Below are positions 47,872-56,900 of a stretch of 64,000 nt of DNA, piece after piece. Positions within the stretch are counted from its first letter, which is position 1; each line of letters starts with the position of its first letter. The DNA is from Pseudomarimonas arenosa. GTDB lineage: Bacteria > Pseudomonadota > Gammaproteobacteria > Xanthomonadales > Xanthomonadaceae. Where the stretch lies: positions 34,061 to 98,060 of the forward strand of contig NZ_JACYTR010000016.1 in assembly GCF_014841215.1 (NCBI RefSeq), read 5' to 3'. The translations under genes were made by a program, and so were the position numbers. Under the pieces are notes generated by a model. It worked only from the letters and a program-made list of their open reading frames with translations, made no database searches and was not told the origin of the DNA.

Positions 47872-48444
47872 TCACGGAGCTGGTCGAACGTCAACCTGTA
47901 CACGGAGTCGATCACCGGGATGGAAGTCGGTCACGGTACGGTAGATCTGGCCGTTGTAGCGATAGGTCACGTCATATCCGGTAACCCGCTCGTCCTCGAA
48001 GTATTCGGTCTGGGTGGCGCAACGCTCCTCGTAGCGAGTCACTTCGCGATAACCCGCGTATTGGTGGCTGCGCTGACCGTCGCGCACTGCGTGGTAGCCC
48101 AGCAATGCACCGGCGGCGGTGGCGGCATCGCGACCGCGGCCATTGCCGAACTGATTGCCGATCACGCCGCCGACAATGGCGCCGAGCACGGCCGGGGCAC
48201 GATAGCGGCGGGTATCGGCTGTCCGTACCGGCTCGCGGTAGGTCACCGGCTCACGCCAGCATTGATCGCGCTGCACCGGGCGTTGCACGCGGGTGATGAT
48301 CGGATCGACCTCGAGTACTTCAGCATACTCATAGGCCGGCGCCTGATAACCGCGTAGATCACGATGTTCTGCCTGTACTGAACCGGCGGCGGCAACGCCC
48401 GCAAGGCCAGCGATAAGCGCAACAGTCAGCATCGAACGGTTCAT
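47872..48444 (-). CDS. Glycine-zipper 2TM domain outer-membrane/periplasmic protein
   Basis: 190 aa from ATG at 48444; a GGAG with a six-base spacer decides this start over ATG 48450. Signal peptide (MLTVALIAGLAGVAAAGSVQA), a Tyr/Arg-rich linker, then the Rick_17kDa-type glycine zipper APAVLGAIVGGVIGNQFGNGRGRDAATAAGALLGYHAV, and a beta-rich tail (RYEERCATQTEYFEDERVTGYDVTYRYNGQIYRTV). Such proteins are common in the envelope of Xanthomonadales; function unknown. Ends in a strong terminator. Confidence 0.85.
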   Translation of the reverse strand: MNRSMLTVALIAGLAGVAAAGSVQAEHRDLRGYQAPAYEYAEVLEVDPIITRVQRPVQRDQCWREPVTYREPVRTADTRRYRAPAVLGAIVGGVIGNQFGNGRGRDAATAAGALLGYHAVRDGQRSHQYAGYREVTRYEERCATQTEYFEDERVTGYDVTYRYNGQIYRTVTDFHPGDRLRVQVDVRPAP

Positions 48445-48531
48445 TTGCATCTCCTGACACGGCAAGTGGCGCCGCGTGGAAACTACGCTAGGAATCAGCG
48501 ACTTAATTGGTTCTGAATCCGATCAGCGTGT

Positions 48532-49248
48532 TCAGCCCGTCGACAGCCAACTGAGCACCAGGCCCGCCGTCCGGGCCGCGCCCCGACCAATCAGGGGGCT
48601 GATGTGATCGGCCTGCAGGCGCATTGACTCGCCGCCAAGGCGCTTGGCCAGAGACTCGGTCAAGCTGACCGGGACATCCTCATCGTCCTGACTGGCCAGC
48701 CACAAACAGGGCACTTGTATCGGCACATCAAGGCGTTGCTGACGCGCCTCGGCCAGTACGCAGGCCGACTCATCGCGCCAACCGCGGAATGCACGCAGCG
48801 CGCTGACCTCATCGGCGCCGACAGCGCCATTGACCTGCAGTCGACTGCGCTGTCCCCAGGGGATCACGCCGTTTTCACTGAAGCGCGGCGGCGGCATTCG
48901 TTCAGCTTCGGGCAGTGCCGGATGCGGATTCAGCAGGACCAGACGACTGATTCGCTGGACAGCAATGGCCTCTGCCCGCTGCAACCAGCACAGGGTCAAC
49001 AGCGCGCCCAGGCTGGCGGCCACCACCACCTGCGGCCCGGAGCAGCCAAGGATCCAGTCGTCGAGCTGATCCAGATAGTCCCCGAAGCCGGTAGAGGCCA
49101 GGCCCATAGGCCGCGGATGCAAATCCGGCGCACGGCAGGCGTAGCCGTGCGCGCCAAACACCTCGGCCCAGATCGCCCACTCCCAACCTCCAGCGCCCGC
49201 ACCGTGCACAAACAGCGCCGCCGGCCGTTCAGAGGGCGCTGTACTCAC
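48532..49248 (-). CDS. Alpha/beta hydrolase
   Basis: 238 aa. FVHGAGAGGWEWAIWAEVFGAHGYACRAPDLHP is the oxyanion-hole and cap-entry motif, the nucleophile is Ser79 in VVVAASLGALLTL (A-x-S-x-G variant of the elbow), an Asp is in LWLASQDDEDVPVS and the His in LQADHISPL. Substrate unknown. GTG start overlaps the stop of the HD-GYP gene (GTGA), so it is co-translated and may serve the same signalling process. Confidence 0.83.
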   Translation of the reverse strand: MSTAPSERPAALFVHGAGAGGWEWAIWAEVFGAHGYACRAPDLHPRPMGLASTGFGDYLDQLDDWILGCSGPQVVVAASLGALLTLCWLQRAEAIAVQRISRLVLLNPHPALPEAERMPPPRFSENGVIPWGQRSRLQVNGAVGADEVSALRAFRGWRDESACVLAEARQQRLDVPIQVPCLWLASQDDEDVPVSLTESLAKRLGGESMRLQADHISPLIGRGAARTAGLVLSWLSTG

Positions 49249-50531
49249 GCGCTCGCGGCAGCGCTGTGCACCGCATCGATGTAGTAGCCGCCGCGACTGG
49301 TGCGCCGAACCAGCCGCGCCCAGTCGGAATCCAGCTCATCTGCCTTCAGACTACGCACGACACGAAGGTTGACCTGCTCGTTAAGATCGACGGCCAGTCC
49401 ATGCTCGGTGCTCTTTGGATCTTCGACGATCATCACCCGCGGCGACAAGGCAGCGCCGGGCAAGGCCGACACCACAATCGCCAAGCGCTGATCACTGAGT
49501 TCCACCAGACTGCCAGGCGGGTACACGCCCATCATCTTGACAAACAGGGCCATGATGCGCGGATCGAATCGTTGCCTTTCGCGGGCATACATGTAGGCCA
49601 GCGCATCGTGCGGCGTCATGCCGGGGTCCTTGTCGCCCGGGCTGACCAGATTCTCGTATCGGTTGATCAGGGCCAGCAGGCGCCCGGCCGGCGATATCTG
49701 TTCGCCACGCAATCCGAATGGATAGCCGCTGCCATCCATCGCTTCATGATGCTCTTCGATGGCTCGCACCGTGGCCAGCGGCGCCCCGAGATGACGAGCA
49801 GCCTCGACGCTGAACTCCACGTGTCGACGATGCGTCTTGCGCTCAAAATCGTTCAGCGCCGGCGTTTCACGCTGCAGGAAACTCGGCAGGCGCTGCTTGC
49901 CGATATCGTGCAACAGCGCCGCGCGCACCACATCGGACATGGCGCTATCACCAAAATCACAGGCCTGGGCCAGCAGCACGCAGAGGACAGCCACGTTGAC
50001 CGAGTGGCTGCTGCCGTGTTCGCCCAGGTTATCCGACAGCACGCGCAGACTGACCTCATGATCGACGCGCACTTCATCGAGCATACCGCTGACCACCTTG
50101 TCGGCAGCTTCCCGTGCCAGACCGGGCTCGCTCATCAGCTTCTTCGACAGCAGCCGGTAGCTGTCGACAGCATCCTGATAACGCACCTCGCAGCGCTGCA
50201 ACGAAGCTGCTTGCTCAGCAAGCAGGTCGCGCCATACCGGCTCGGCGGCCACGCTGTCCTTTGCCGGCTCGATATCGGCCACCGATTCGGCTCGCAGCGG
50301 GCTGCCTTCCGGCCGGCCGCTGCTTGGCGGCAGCGGCGCGACATCGCTGCGATCGGGGTCGTAGCGAACCTTGCCCAGATTCAGCGAACGCAGCACGTTG
50401 AGCTGCTCGCCGGTGCGCAGCTTGAAGCTGTTGAACGGGAACGGATGGTTCTGCCAGCCGACATCCAGCACCACGAACATGCCGACCCGCAGTCGGTCGA
50501 CATCGATCGAAGGCAACGTGCTGTCGGCCAT
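49245..50531 (-). CDS. HD-GYP domain cyclic di-GMP phosphodiesterase with DUF3391
   Basis: 428 aa. N-terminal DUF3391 region (IDVDRLRVGMFVVLDVGWQNHPFPFNSFKL), then an HD-GYP domain: HD pair at residues 208-209 (LLHDIGK), HVEFSVEAARHLG, EEHHEAMDGSGYPFGLRGEQIS with GYP at 269-271, and the later DALAYMYARERQRFDPRIMALFVKMMGVYPPGSLVELS. All metal ligands appear kept, so it should hydrolyse c-di-GMP. No transmembrane helix. Five 8-bp direct repeats lie just upstream (50575-50614) and may affect its expression. Confidence 0.93.
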   Translation of the reverse strand: MADSTLPSIDVDRLRVGMFVVLDVGWQNHPFPFNSFKLRTGEQLNVLRSLNLGKVRYDPDRSDVAPLPPSSGRPEGSPLRAESVADIEPAKDSVAAEPVWRDLLAEQAASLQRCEVRYQDAVDSYRLLSKKLMSEPGLAREAADKVVSGMLDEVRVDHEVSLRVLSDNLGEHGSSHSVNVAVLCVLLAQACDFGDSAMSDVVRAALLHDIGKQRLPSFLQRETPALNDFERKTHRRHVEFSVEAARHLGAPLATVRAIEEHHEAMDGSGYPFGLRGEQISPAGRLLALINRYENLVSPGDKDPGMTPHDALAYMYARERQRFDPRIMALFVKMMGVYPPGSLVELSDQRLAIVVSALPGAALSPRVMIVEDPKSTEHGLAVDLNEQVNLRVVRSLKADELDSDWARLVRRTSRGGYYIDAVHSAAASA

Positions 50532-50574
50532 GAATGCTCCTCCGCTAAGCCCTGATAATAGCGCGCCGAGTCGA

Positions 50575-50614
50575 AGCCGGGCAGCCGGGCAGCCGGGCAG
50601 CCGGGCAGCCGGGC
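50575..50614. repeat. Short tandem repeat, five copies of AGCCGGGC
   Basis: Five perfect 8-bp units, 44-83 bases upstream of the HD-GYP start codon. No gene is seen elsewhere in 50532-50771, which must contain the promoter if the HD-GYP gene is not read from the permease operon. Confidence 0.9.
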
Positions 50615-50771
50615 AGTAACGTCAATCAGATCGCGCGCACCCTGTGCGCATCGACGATCGTTGCAGGCAAGCGACTGAGCGGTCGGCCAGGGCTGGCTCT
50701 GGCAGCTGCCAGGACATCCTTTCTCGGCCCACCCGGTCGCATGGTCGTAGCAAGCACCGCTGGCCACTGTG

Positions 50772-52964
50772 TCATTCAGCAAGGGCGCGCAGCAGAGGCA
50801 TATTGGCAACCCTTAGTGTGGCGATTGACCAAAGCGCGAAAATCGCTGTCGCCACGATGGCCGCGCAGAGCGCAAGTAGGAGGGTCCAGGACAGTGGCGC
50901 AAACTCGAAGACGGCGGCTGCGATGAACCGCTGCAAAGCGACGGCTAGCAGTATTCCCGTAAGTGCGGCGATCAGCACCGAGGGCAACGCCTTTGTGGCC
51001 AGTCGAGTGGCGGCCGTTGCCGGACGCTCGCCGAGCGCCTGCCGCAGAGCAAGCTCCTTTACGTGCGCGGTCAAGAATGCGCGCGCAACGGCAATCGAAA
51101 CCAGAAGCTGTTGGCCGGCCGCCAGCAACGCTGCGGTGATCAGGAACCAAGCTAAATGGCTCAACGGCTGACGCGCGGTTGAAATCAGCTTCGACACTAG
51201 GGTGGCTTCACCTACGGCAATTTCTGGGAAGGAACTCGCCACGCGCTCGGAAAAGGCCCTCAGGCCTGCGGTGGAGATATCGAGACCTCGCGCAAGCACG
51301 GCAAAACTGCGGCAATCCAGCGCCGCGATCGGCTGAATGCTCAGGAGACGTGACTCTGGCCTCAGCGCTCCGACCATCAGTCCGTCAATGCGGGCGATCA
51401 GGTTGGCCCTGGAGCGCGACATCACGCTGACGACATCATCCTTGCCCTGCATCATCATGACCGGGACTCCCATGTCGAACGACTCGAAGTCACGGCCGGT
51501 GAACGCACGAACTTGCAGCGTCTTCAGGATTGAAGGTCCTGCCCCCATGCCGGCTCCAATCGTTGAGTCATTGCCAATTACTGCGCTGTGACCTGAGAAC
51601 TCCCACGGAGGAAAGCAGATCAGGCTGGCGACGTCAGCACCCTCGTTGTAGGCGCTTTGCAGCACTTCCGCCTGCATGCGCCGCAGATCGTCATCCTGGT
51701 CGACCCGGACCGGCAAGGTAGCGAGGCCCTCGGGCTGATACCCCAGATCGGTGTTCAGCACATTCCGGGCATGAAGCGCAATCGAAGCTGCCAGCGTGAC
51801 CGCGACCATCGACGCAGCCAGGCTGACCGCCCACAGCAACATATAGGGTCGCATCGCCGCCGTCACGTGGGTGCCACCCATTGCCTCGCGCAGATCCGAA
51901 TCAACCCGGCGAATCGACATAGTCCAGACTGGGATCAGGGCCGAAACTACCGCTAACACCGATAGCCAACCCATCGCTGCCCAATCAAGATCGGCTTGTA
52001 CGCCAGTTCCCTGCAAGCCTACCGCAAGCTGAAGTGCAAGGCTGGCCAAGACTAACGCCAGAGCCGCCCGGGCCAACGCGCGGGCCAGCATCTTCCTGGT
52101 CAGCTGGGCACGACTGGCACCAAAGATGCGTCGTTGGATGTTGGCCCGTCGCACAGAAACGCCCTGTAGAATTCCCCATGCCACGAACAGCAAGGACAGC
52201 AAGACCGGGGCTGCCCACGCTAGCCCCTGCGCCCATGCGAATTGAGACTCCAGGGCCGCCCTCACCGAGGCATCGAGCTTGTCGAACTTGAGTCGAACTC
52301 CGAACATCTCGCCAGAAAACAAAGCGCGGTCTTGCGCAAGCGACGCCAACGTCGCCTCGGTTAGCGCGCTTCCATGTGCAAGTACTGCGGCTATAGCGAC
52401 CGGCCCCTGTTCTCGGCACAGCGCGGCAATAGGTCCCGGTAAGCCAAGCCACTGCTGGGTGCGTCTCAAGTCAGTGGCTACGCCCCGATAGCTGGACGTC
52501 CCGATGGAGATCGGCTGATCGACCAAGCGATGCGCGATGCTCGCGTCCAACCAAAGGGTAGATTCATGACAAGACCCGCCCGGCACGACAAGTCCGAATG
52601 CAACCGGCGAGAGAACAAGCACATCAAGCGCCACACGGCGACCGGCGGAATCGGCGACTACCGAATCCATGCCGACAAATCCGACTTCAGCAGACGGACC
52701 TACACGTTCAGACAGGATTCGCGCATCGGCGGTCGGAAATCCCACCCGCATCATGAGTGGGCCATCGTCGCTGGGAACCTGATGCACTCTCGTTAGCACG
52801 TAAGCGTCGGGAATGCCTTGAGTAATGTGTTGCACAGAACGCTCTGCGCCAAGTGCCAACAGCCCCAGTGCGAACGCGAGCGCAAAAGCGACGAGAAACG
52901 AGCCTTCGAGCAACCACTTCGAGGCAAACGTCCAATCACTCTGCGGATGTCCCACCTTGGACAT
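50772..52964 (-). CDS. Orphan FtsX/MacB-type ABC permease with duplicated core (ADOP-like)
   Basis: 730 aa. Eight predicted membrane helices at about residues 21-41, 246-268, 296-318, 328-350, 373-397, 603-627, 660-682 and 690-713, with two large periplasmic domains (42-245 and 398-602). This 1+3 / 1+3 arrangement is that of duplicated FtsX-like permeases. KELALRQALGERPATAATRLATKALPS is the typical coupling segment. There is no ATPase gene next to it in this window. GGAG eight bases before the ATG lies across the stop of the upstream gene (12-base spacing), so it is coupled to the Cys-motif periplasmic protein. Cargo unknown, possibly the small peptide at 53526-53711. Confidence 0.82.
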   Translation of the reverse strand: MSKVGHPQSDWTFASKWLLEGSFLVAFALAFALGLLALGAERSVQHITQGIPDAYVLTRVHQVPSDDGPLMMRVGFPTADARILSERVGPSAEVGFVGMDSVVADSAGRRVALDVLVLSPVAFGLVVPGGSCHESTLWLDASIAHRLVDQPISIGTSSYRGVATDLRRTQQWLGLPGPIAALCREQGPVAIAAVLAHGSALTEATLASLAQDRALFSGEMFGVRLKFDKLDASVRAALESQFAWAQGLAWAAPVLLSLLFVAWGILQGVSVRRANIQRRIFGASRAQLTRKMLARALARAALALVLASLALQLAVGLQGTGVQADLDWAAMGWLSVLAVVSALIPVWTMSIRRVDSDLREAMGGTHVTAAMRPYMLLWAVSLAASMVAVTLAASIALHARNVLNTDLGYQPEGLATLPVRVDQDDDLRRMQAEVLQSAYNEGADVASLICFPPWEFSGHSAVIGNDSTIGAGMGAGPSILKTLQVRAFTGRDFESFDMGVPVMMMQGKDDVVSVMSRSRANLIARIDGLMVGALRPESRLLSIQPIAALDCRSFAVLARGLDISTAGLRAFSERVASSFPEIAVGEATLVSKLISTARQPLSHLAWFLITAALLAAGQQLLVSIAVARAFLTAHVKELALRQALGERPATAATRLATKALPSVLIAALTGILLAVALQRFIAAAVFEFAPLSWTLLLALCAAIVATAIFALWSIATLRVANMPLLRALAE

Positions 52965-52976
52965 ATAGTCGCTCCG

Positions 52977-53450
52977 CTACGCGTTGGGTTCCTTTGCCGC
53001 AAGATCCAGGTTAAGTTTATCCAGACGAACGCCACTAACGCCCTTGAGCGCTGCCTCAAGCACCGAATAGGTTCTTGCGCAGTTCTCGCAAAATCCTGCG
53101 GCTTCTCCCGCAAGACCAATCATCTGAACCACCGCCTGCTTGTTGGAAGTCGGTGCTGCTCCCGGAAATTCGTCACTGATGGTGAGCTCGCACGCTTTGG
53201 ATGACTTCTCGATGGCCTCCACCACCTGCGCTCCGATCAGTGCAGGATCGGGGCGGCCAAAAACGCCCACGCAAACGCCGGCCGAGTTGAAGACATACAC
53301 TTGCGGTACCCAGTCGCCCCCAATCGGCTCATACATGAGCTGAAACACTCTTCGCGACAGTGGCTTGCCGTTCTCCTGAGCTCCTACCTGAAAAACTACC
53401 GTTGAAAGCAAAAGTAAAGTCAAGAATTGCAATGTGCGTTGCAAGGTCAT
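52977..53450 (-). CDS. Exported protein with CxxC motif, unknown function
   Basis: 157 aa from ATG at 53450 (AGGA upstream). Sec signal peptide MTLQRTLQFLTLLLLSTVVFQVGA. The mature part has VPQVYVFNSAGVCVGVFGRPDPALIGAQVVEAI, which looks like the core of a thioredoxin-like fold, and four Cys, two of them in GFCENCARTY. I cannot assign a family. It lies between the small Cys-rich peptide and the FtsX permease on the same strand, so a thiol-handling or binding role for the peptide is a reasonable inference, not shown. Confidence 0.75.
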   Translation of the reverse strand: MTLQRTLQFLTLLLLSTVVFQVGAQENGKPLSRRVFQLMYEPIGGDWVPQVYVFNSAGVCVGVFGRPDPALIGAQVVEAIEKSSKACELTISDEFPGAAPTSNKQAVVQMIGLAGEAAGFCENCARTYSVLEAALKGVSGVRLDKLNLDLAAKEPNA

Positions 53451-53478
53451 TTGCGTCCTGTTCCAAGAGAGTAAATGC

Positions 53479-53502
53479 GCCGACACACGGCGGTATGTCG
53501 GC
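53479..53502 (-). terminator. Intercistronic hairpin between the peptide gene and the CxxC protein gene
   Basis: GCCGACA and TGTCGGC pair around a ten-base loop. No T run, so only partial termination or message processing is expected; this would favour more peptide than downstream proteins. Confidence 0.5.
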
Positions 53503-53525
53503 ACAGGCTTAACGCAGAGTCCGCC

Positions 53526-53711
53526 TTATTTTACAACCTGGCAACTACCGTTAATGCAGTCGACGCAGAAGCCAGTATCTGTGTTGCAGTGGCGACAATA
53601 GTTTCCCATACAAACGGAAACCCACGCTGCAAACGCTGGCGCAGCAGCAACCGTCAGGGCGACACCCACGACAATCGCTCTCACTCTTGCCATCCTTGAT
53701 CGTCCAGCCAT
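53526..53711 (-). CDS. Small secreted six-cysteine peptide, no recognised family
   Basis: 61 aa. ATG at 53711 has GAGGA eight bases upstream; an internal ATG at 53693 lacks one. A signal peptide (RAIVVGVALTVAAAPAFA) predicts cleavage before AW, giving a mature peptide of about 33 residues. Six Cys (34, 39, 42, 49, 52, 57) are spaced C-x4-C-x2-C-x6-C-x2-C-x4-C, a mirror-symmetric pattern with two CxxC pairs (CRHC, CVDC). This fits a disulfide-bonded toxin/signal peptide or a metal-binding knuckle. First gene of an apparent operon with a CxxC protein and an FtsX permease. Confidence 0.68.
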   Translation of the reverse strand: MAGRSRMARVRAIVVGVALTVAAAPAFAAWVSVCMGNYCRHCNTDTGFCVDCINGSCQVVK

Positions 53712-53750
53712 TTCTCACTTCCTCACCCGACGCCATTCGCGCCGCGGCAG

Positions 53751-53782
53751 ACGGTAGTCGAATGGGGGGGGGGGGCTGTCAA
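53751..53782 (-). promoter_or_regulatory. Candidate phase-variable promoter: TTGACA followed by a C12 tract
   Basis: On the minus strand a perfect -35 box TTGACA (53782-53777) is followed by one G and twelve C (53775-53764). The only -10-like hexamer nearby is a weak TACCGT (53756-53751), 20 bases from the -35 box. Loss of three C would give 17-base spacing. The start codon of the peptide gene is 40 bases further on. Confidence 0.45.
53764..53775. repeat. Homopolymer of 12 G (+ strand)
   Basis: Twelve consecutive G in the 224-bp gap between the RND permease gene and the Cys-rich peptide gene. Apart from the promoter candidate and the hairpin at 53922-53957, this gap shows no gene. Confidence 0.9.
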
Positions 53783-53921
53783 CGCCCTTAGCATGCAAGT
53801 CGATCGATTGACTGTAAATGGAGTCAAACCCGTTCCAGTCCAGGTCCGTATTCGGGTCTGATCTGGGGGTCGCTGCTACGCGGACCGGGAGAAACTTGGC
53901 CCCTGCCGTCGCTTGGCCCTT

Positions 53922-53957
53922 GCAGGCCGAGCCAATCAGGCCGATGGCTCGGCCTGC
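53922..53957 (-). terminator. 13-bp inverted repeat spanning the RND permease stop codon
   Basis: GCAGGCCGAGCCA pairs perfectly with TGGCTCGGCCTGC around ten bases that include the TGA stop. No T run follows. It may block read-through of the pump operon into the peptide operon. Confidence 0.5.
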
Positions 53958-56900
53958 ATCTGCCACTTCCCCTGACGCCGCAGCAGCACCCGCCGCCCCC
54001 AGGCAAACAGCTGATCACGCCGGGTCTCCAGGCTGTCGTAGAAGGTCGGCACAACAAGCAGGGTCAACACGGTCGAGGTGATCACGCCACCGATAATGGC
54101 GATGCCCATCGGCCGGTAGAAGTCCGAGCCCTCACCCAGCCCGATCGCCACCGGCAGCATGCCGGCGACCAGGGCAAAGCTGGTCATCAAGATCGGCCGC
54201 AGACGCGCCTTGCCGGCTTCGATCAAGGCAGTATCGCGGTCGATGCCCTCGGCCTCACGCTTGCGGGCGAAGTCGATCAGCAGGATGGCGTTCTTAGCCA
54301 CCAGTCCCATCAGCATGACGACACCGATCAGGCTCATCAGGTTCAAGGTGGCGCCAGTGAACTTCAGCGCCAACACCACGCCGATCAAGGACAGCGGCAG
54401 AGACAGCATGATCGCTACCGGGGTCAGGAAGCTGTGAAACTGCATGACCAGGATCAGATACATCAGCAACACGGCAACGCCGAGCGCGCCGAGGATGCGG
54501 CCGAACACCTCGGCCTGATCGCGACCGGCGCCGCCCACCGCCAAGTCATAACCCGGCGGGAACTCCATGCCGCGGGCCAGCGCCATCGCTTCACCAAACA
54601 CTTCACCGAAGCTGCGGCCCTGCACATTGGCGGTGACCGCAATCGTATTCTCACGATTGAAGTGCTCGATCGCCGCCGGGCCCGAGCCCATGCTAATCGT
54701 CGCCACCTGCTTCAGCGGCACCACTTGATCGCCCTTGCTGACGATCGGCAGGGTTTCCAGGTCGCTGGCTTGGGCGCGATCCTCGGGCGATAGCCGCACT
54801 GTCACGTTACGGGTTTCGCCGGTCGGGTCGATCCAATCACCGAGTTCCACGCCAGCGAAGGCAACCCGCAGCGCAGTGGCGGCATCGCTCATCGAAATGC
54901 CCAGGCTGGAAGCCAGGCCACGATCCAGCTCCACCTGCAGTTCCGGCTTCGGCTCCTGGGTCGACAAGCCGACATCGACCGCGCCCGGCACCTGCTTCAG
55001 CTTTTCCATATACGCAGTGACCAGTTCGGTGAGCTTGCGCGAATCGGGCCCGCGGAACTGAATCTGCAGCGGCTTTTGCCCGCCGTTGTTGAGATCGTCG
55101 GCGACGGTGTACTCGGCGCCTACCAGGCGAGCGATATCGGCTCGCAGATCTTGAGCAATCTGTTTGGCACTGCGTGAGCGTTGATCCTGATCGACGAACT
55201 CGACCATGATCGAGGCCTTGCTGACATTGCCGTCGCTGCCGACCGTGGTCTGGGTGTATTCGGTTTCCGGCAACGCACGCGCCATAGCAGCGGCCTGCTC
55301 GGCCTTGATCCGGGTATAGGCCAGGCTGGAACCGGAGGGCGCGGTGACGTCAATGCGAATGGCGCCATTATCGGAATCGGGCAGGAAGCTAGAACCGACA
55401 CTCTGGGTGGCGATCATGGCAAAGGCGCCGAGAAAGGCCGCAATCGCCAAACTCCACATCGACTTGCGATGGTGCAAGGCCCAGGCGATCACCCGCGAAT
55501 AGGCTTCGGATTGACGGTCAAACCAGGCGTTAAAGCGCTCCAGGCCACGACCGACGAAGGTACGGTGCTTGACCTCGCCGTCTGGATCGCCCCAATAGGC
55601 CGACAGCATCGGATCAAGACTGAAAGAGATGAACAACGACACCAGCACCGAGGCAGCGACGGTCAGCCCAAACGGCTTGAACCACTGCCCGGCCATGCCG
55701 TCCATGAAAGCCACCGGCACAAACACCGCGATAATCGCCATGGTGGTGGCAATCACCGCCAGACCGATCTCCTTGGTGCCTTCGCGCGCCGCGGTGTATT
55801 TGTCCTTGCCCATCTCCATATGGCGCACGATGTTTTCGCGTACCACGATGGCATCGTCGATCAGCACGCCGATCGCCAGGCTGAGGCCGAGCAAGGACAT
55901 GAAGTTGAGGGTGAATCCGCACACCCATACTGCAATAAAGGCGGCCAGCACCGAGGTCGGTAGGGCCAGCGCAGTGATCACGGTGGAGCGCCAGGAATTG
56001 AGAAAGATGTACACCGTCAGCACAGTGAGCAAGGCGCCCAAGGTCAGGGCCTCGATCACATTGTTCAACGAGGTGCGTACGTATTCGCCCTCGTTGAACA
56101 CCACCTGCAGTTCCGCCCCACTCGGCAGCTGCGGGTGCAGCTGTTCGACCTTGGTCAGCAGTTCATCGGTCACCGACACCGTGCTGGCTTCGCGCGACTT
56201 GGTCACGCTAATACCCACCGAGCCCTGCCCGTTGAACAGCGAATAGCTGCGCTGTTCGGCGTGGCCATCCTCAATATTGGCCACCTGGCCAAGGCGCACT
56301 TCAGCCTCGCCCTGCCGTCGCACCACCACGTTCTCGAAATCGGCCACATCGCGCAGACGGCCCAGCAGGCGAATGCTCTGCTCTTCCATCCCACTCTCGA
56401 CCCGCCCAACCGGCGCGGCCAGGTTCTGCGCACGCAGAGCGGCCAATACCTCGGCCACCGACACATTGGCCTGGCGCATGGCGGCGCTCTTCAGCTGCAC
56501 GGTCATTTCGCGAATCTGCTCGCCATTGAGATCGACCAGGGCCACGCCAGGCACGGTGCGCAACTCGCGCGCCAACACCTGATCGGCAAAACGCGACAGC
56601 TCCATATGCGACACGCTGTCGCTGAACAGGGCGATATTCATCACCGGCTGTGCCGAGGGGTCGACCCGGCGCAGGTAAGGTTCTTTCATTTCGCTCGGCA
56701 GCTTGTCACGCACCGTGGCGATGCTGTCGCGAATCTCCTGCGAGGCCTCGATCAGGTTCTTGTCGAATTCGAAGATCACCACGATGGTGCCGACCGAATC
56801 TCGAGCGTAGGCGCGGATATCGCGGATGCCGGAGATGCTCGACAGCGAATCCTCGATGCGGTTGATAACCTCGCGTTCCACCGTCTCCGGTGAAGCGCCT

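Noticed and set aside
47685..47915. 76-codon minus-strand frame upstream of lysAC
   Set aside because: Runs through the strong terminator at 47825-47848 and has no recognisable product.
49266..50555. 429-codon + frame opposite the HD-GYP gene
   Set aside because: Exact antisense shadow of a well-supported gene.
53715..53966. 83-codon minus-strand frame over the C12 tract and the RND stop
   Set aside because: No ribosome site or coding character; it translates the poly-C as Pro and overlaps the inverted repeat.
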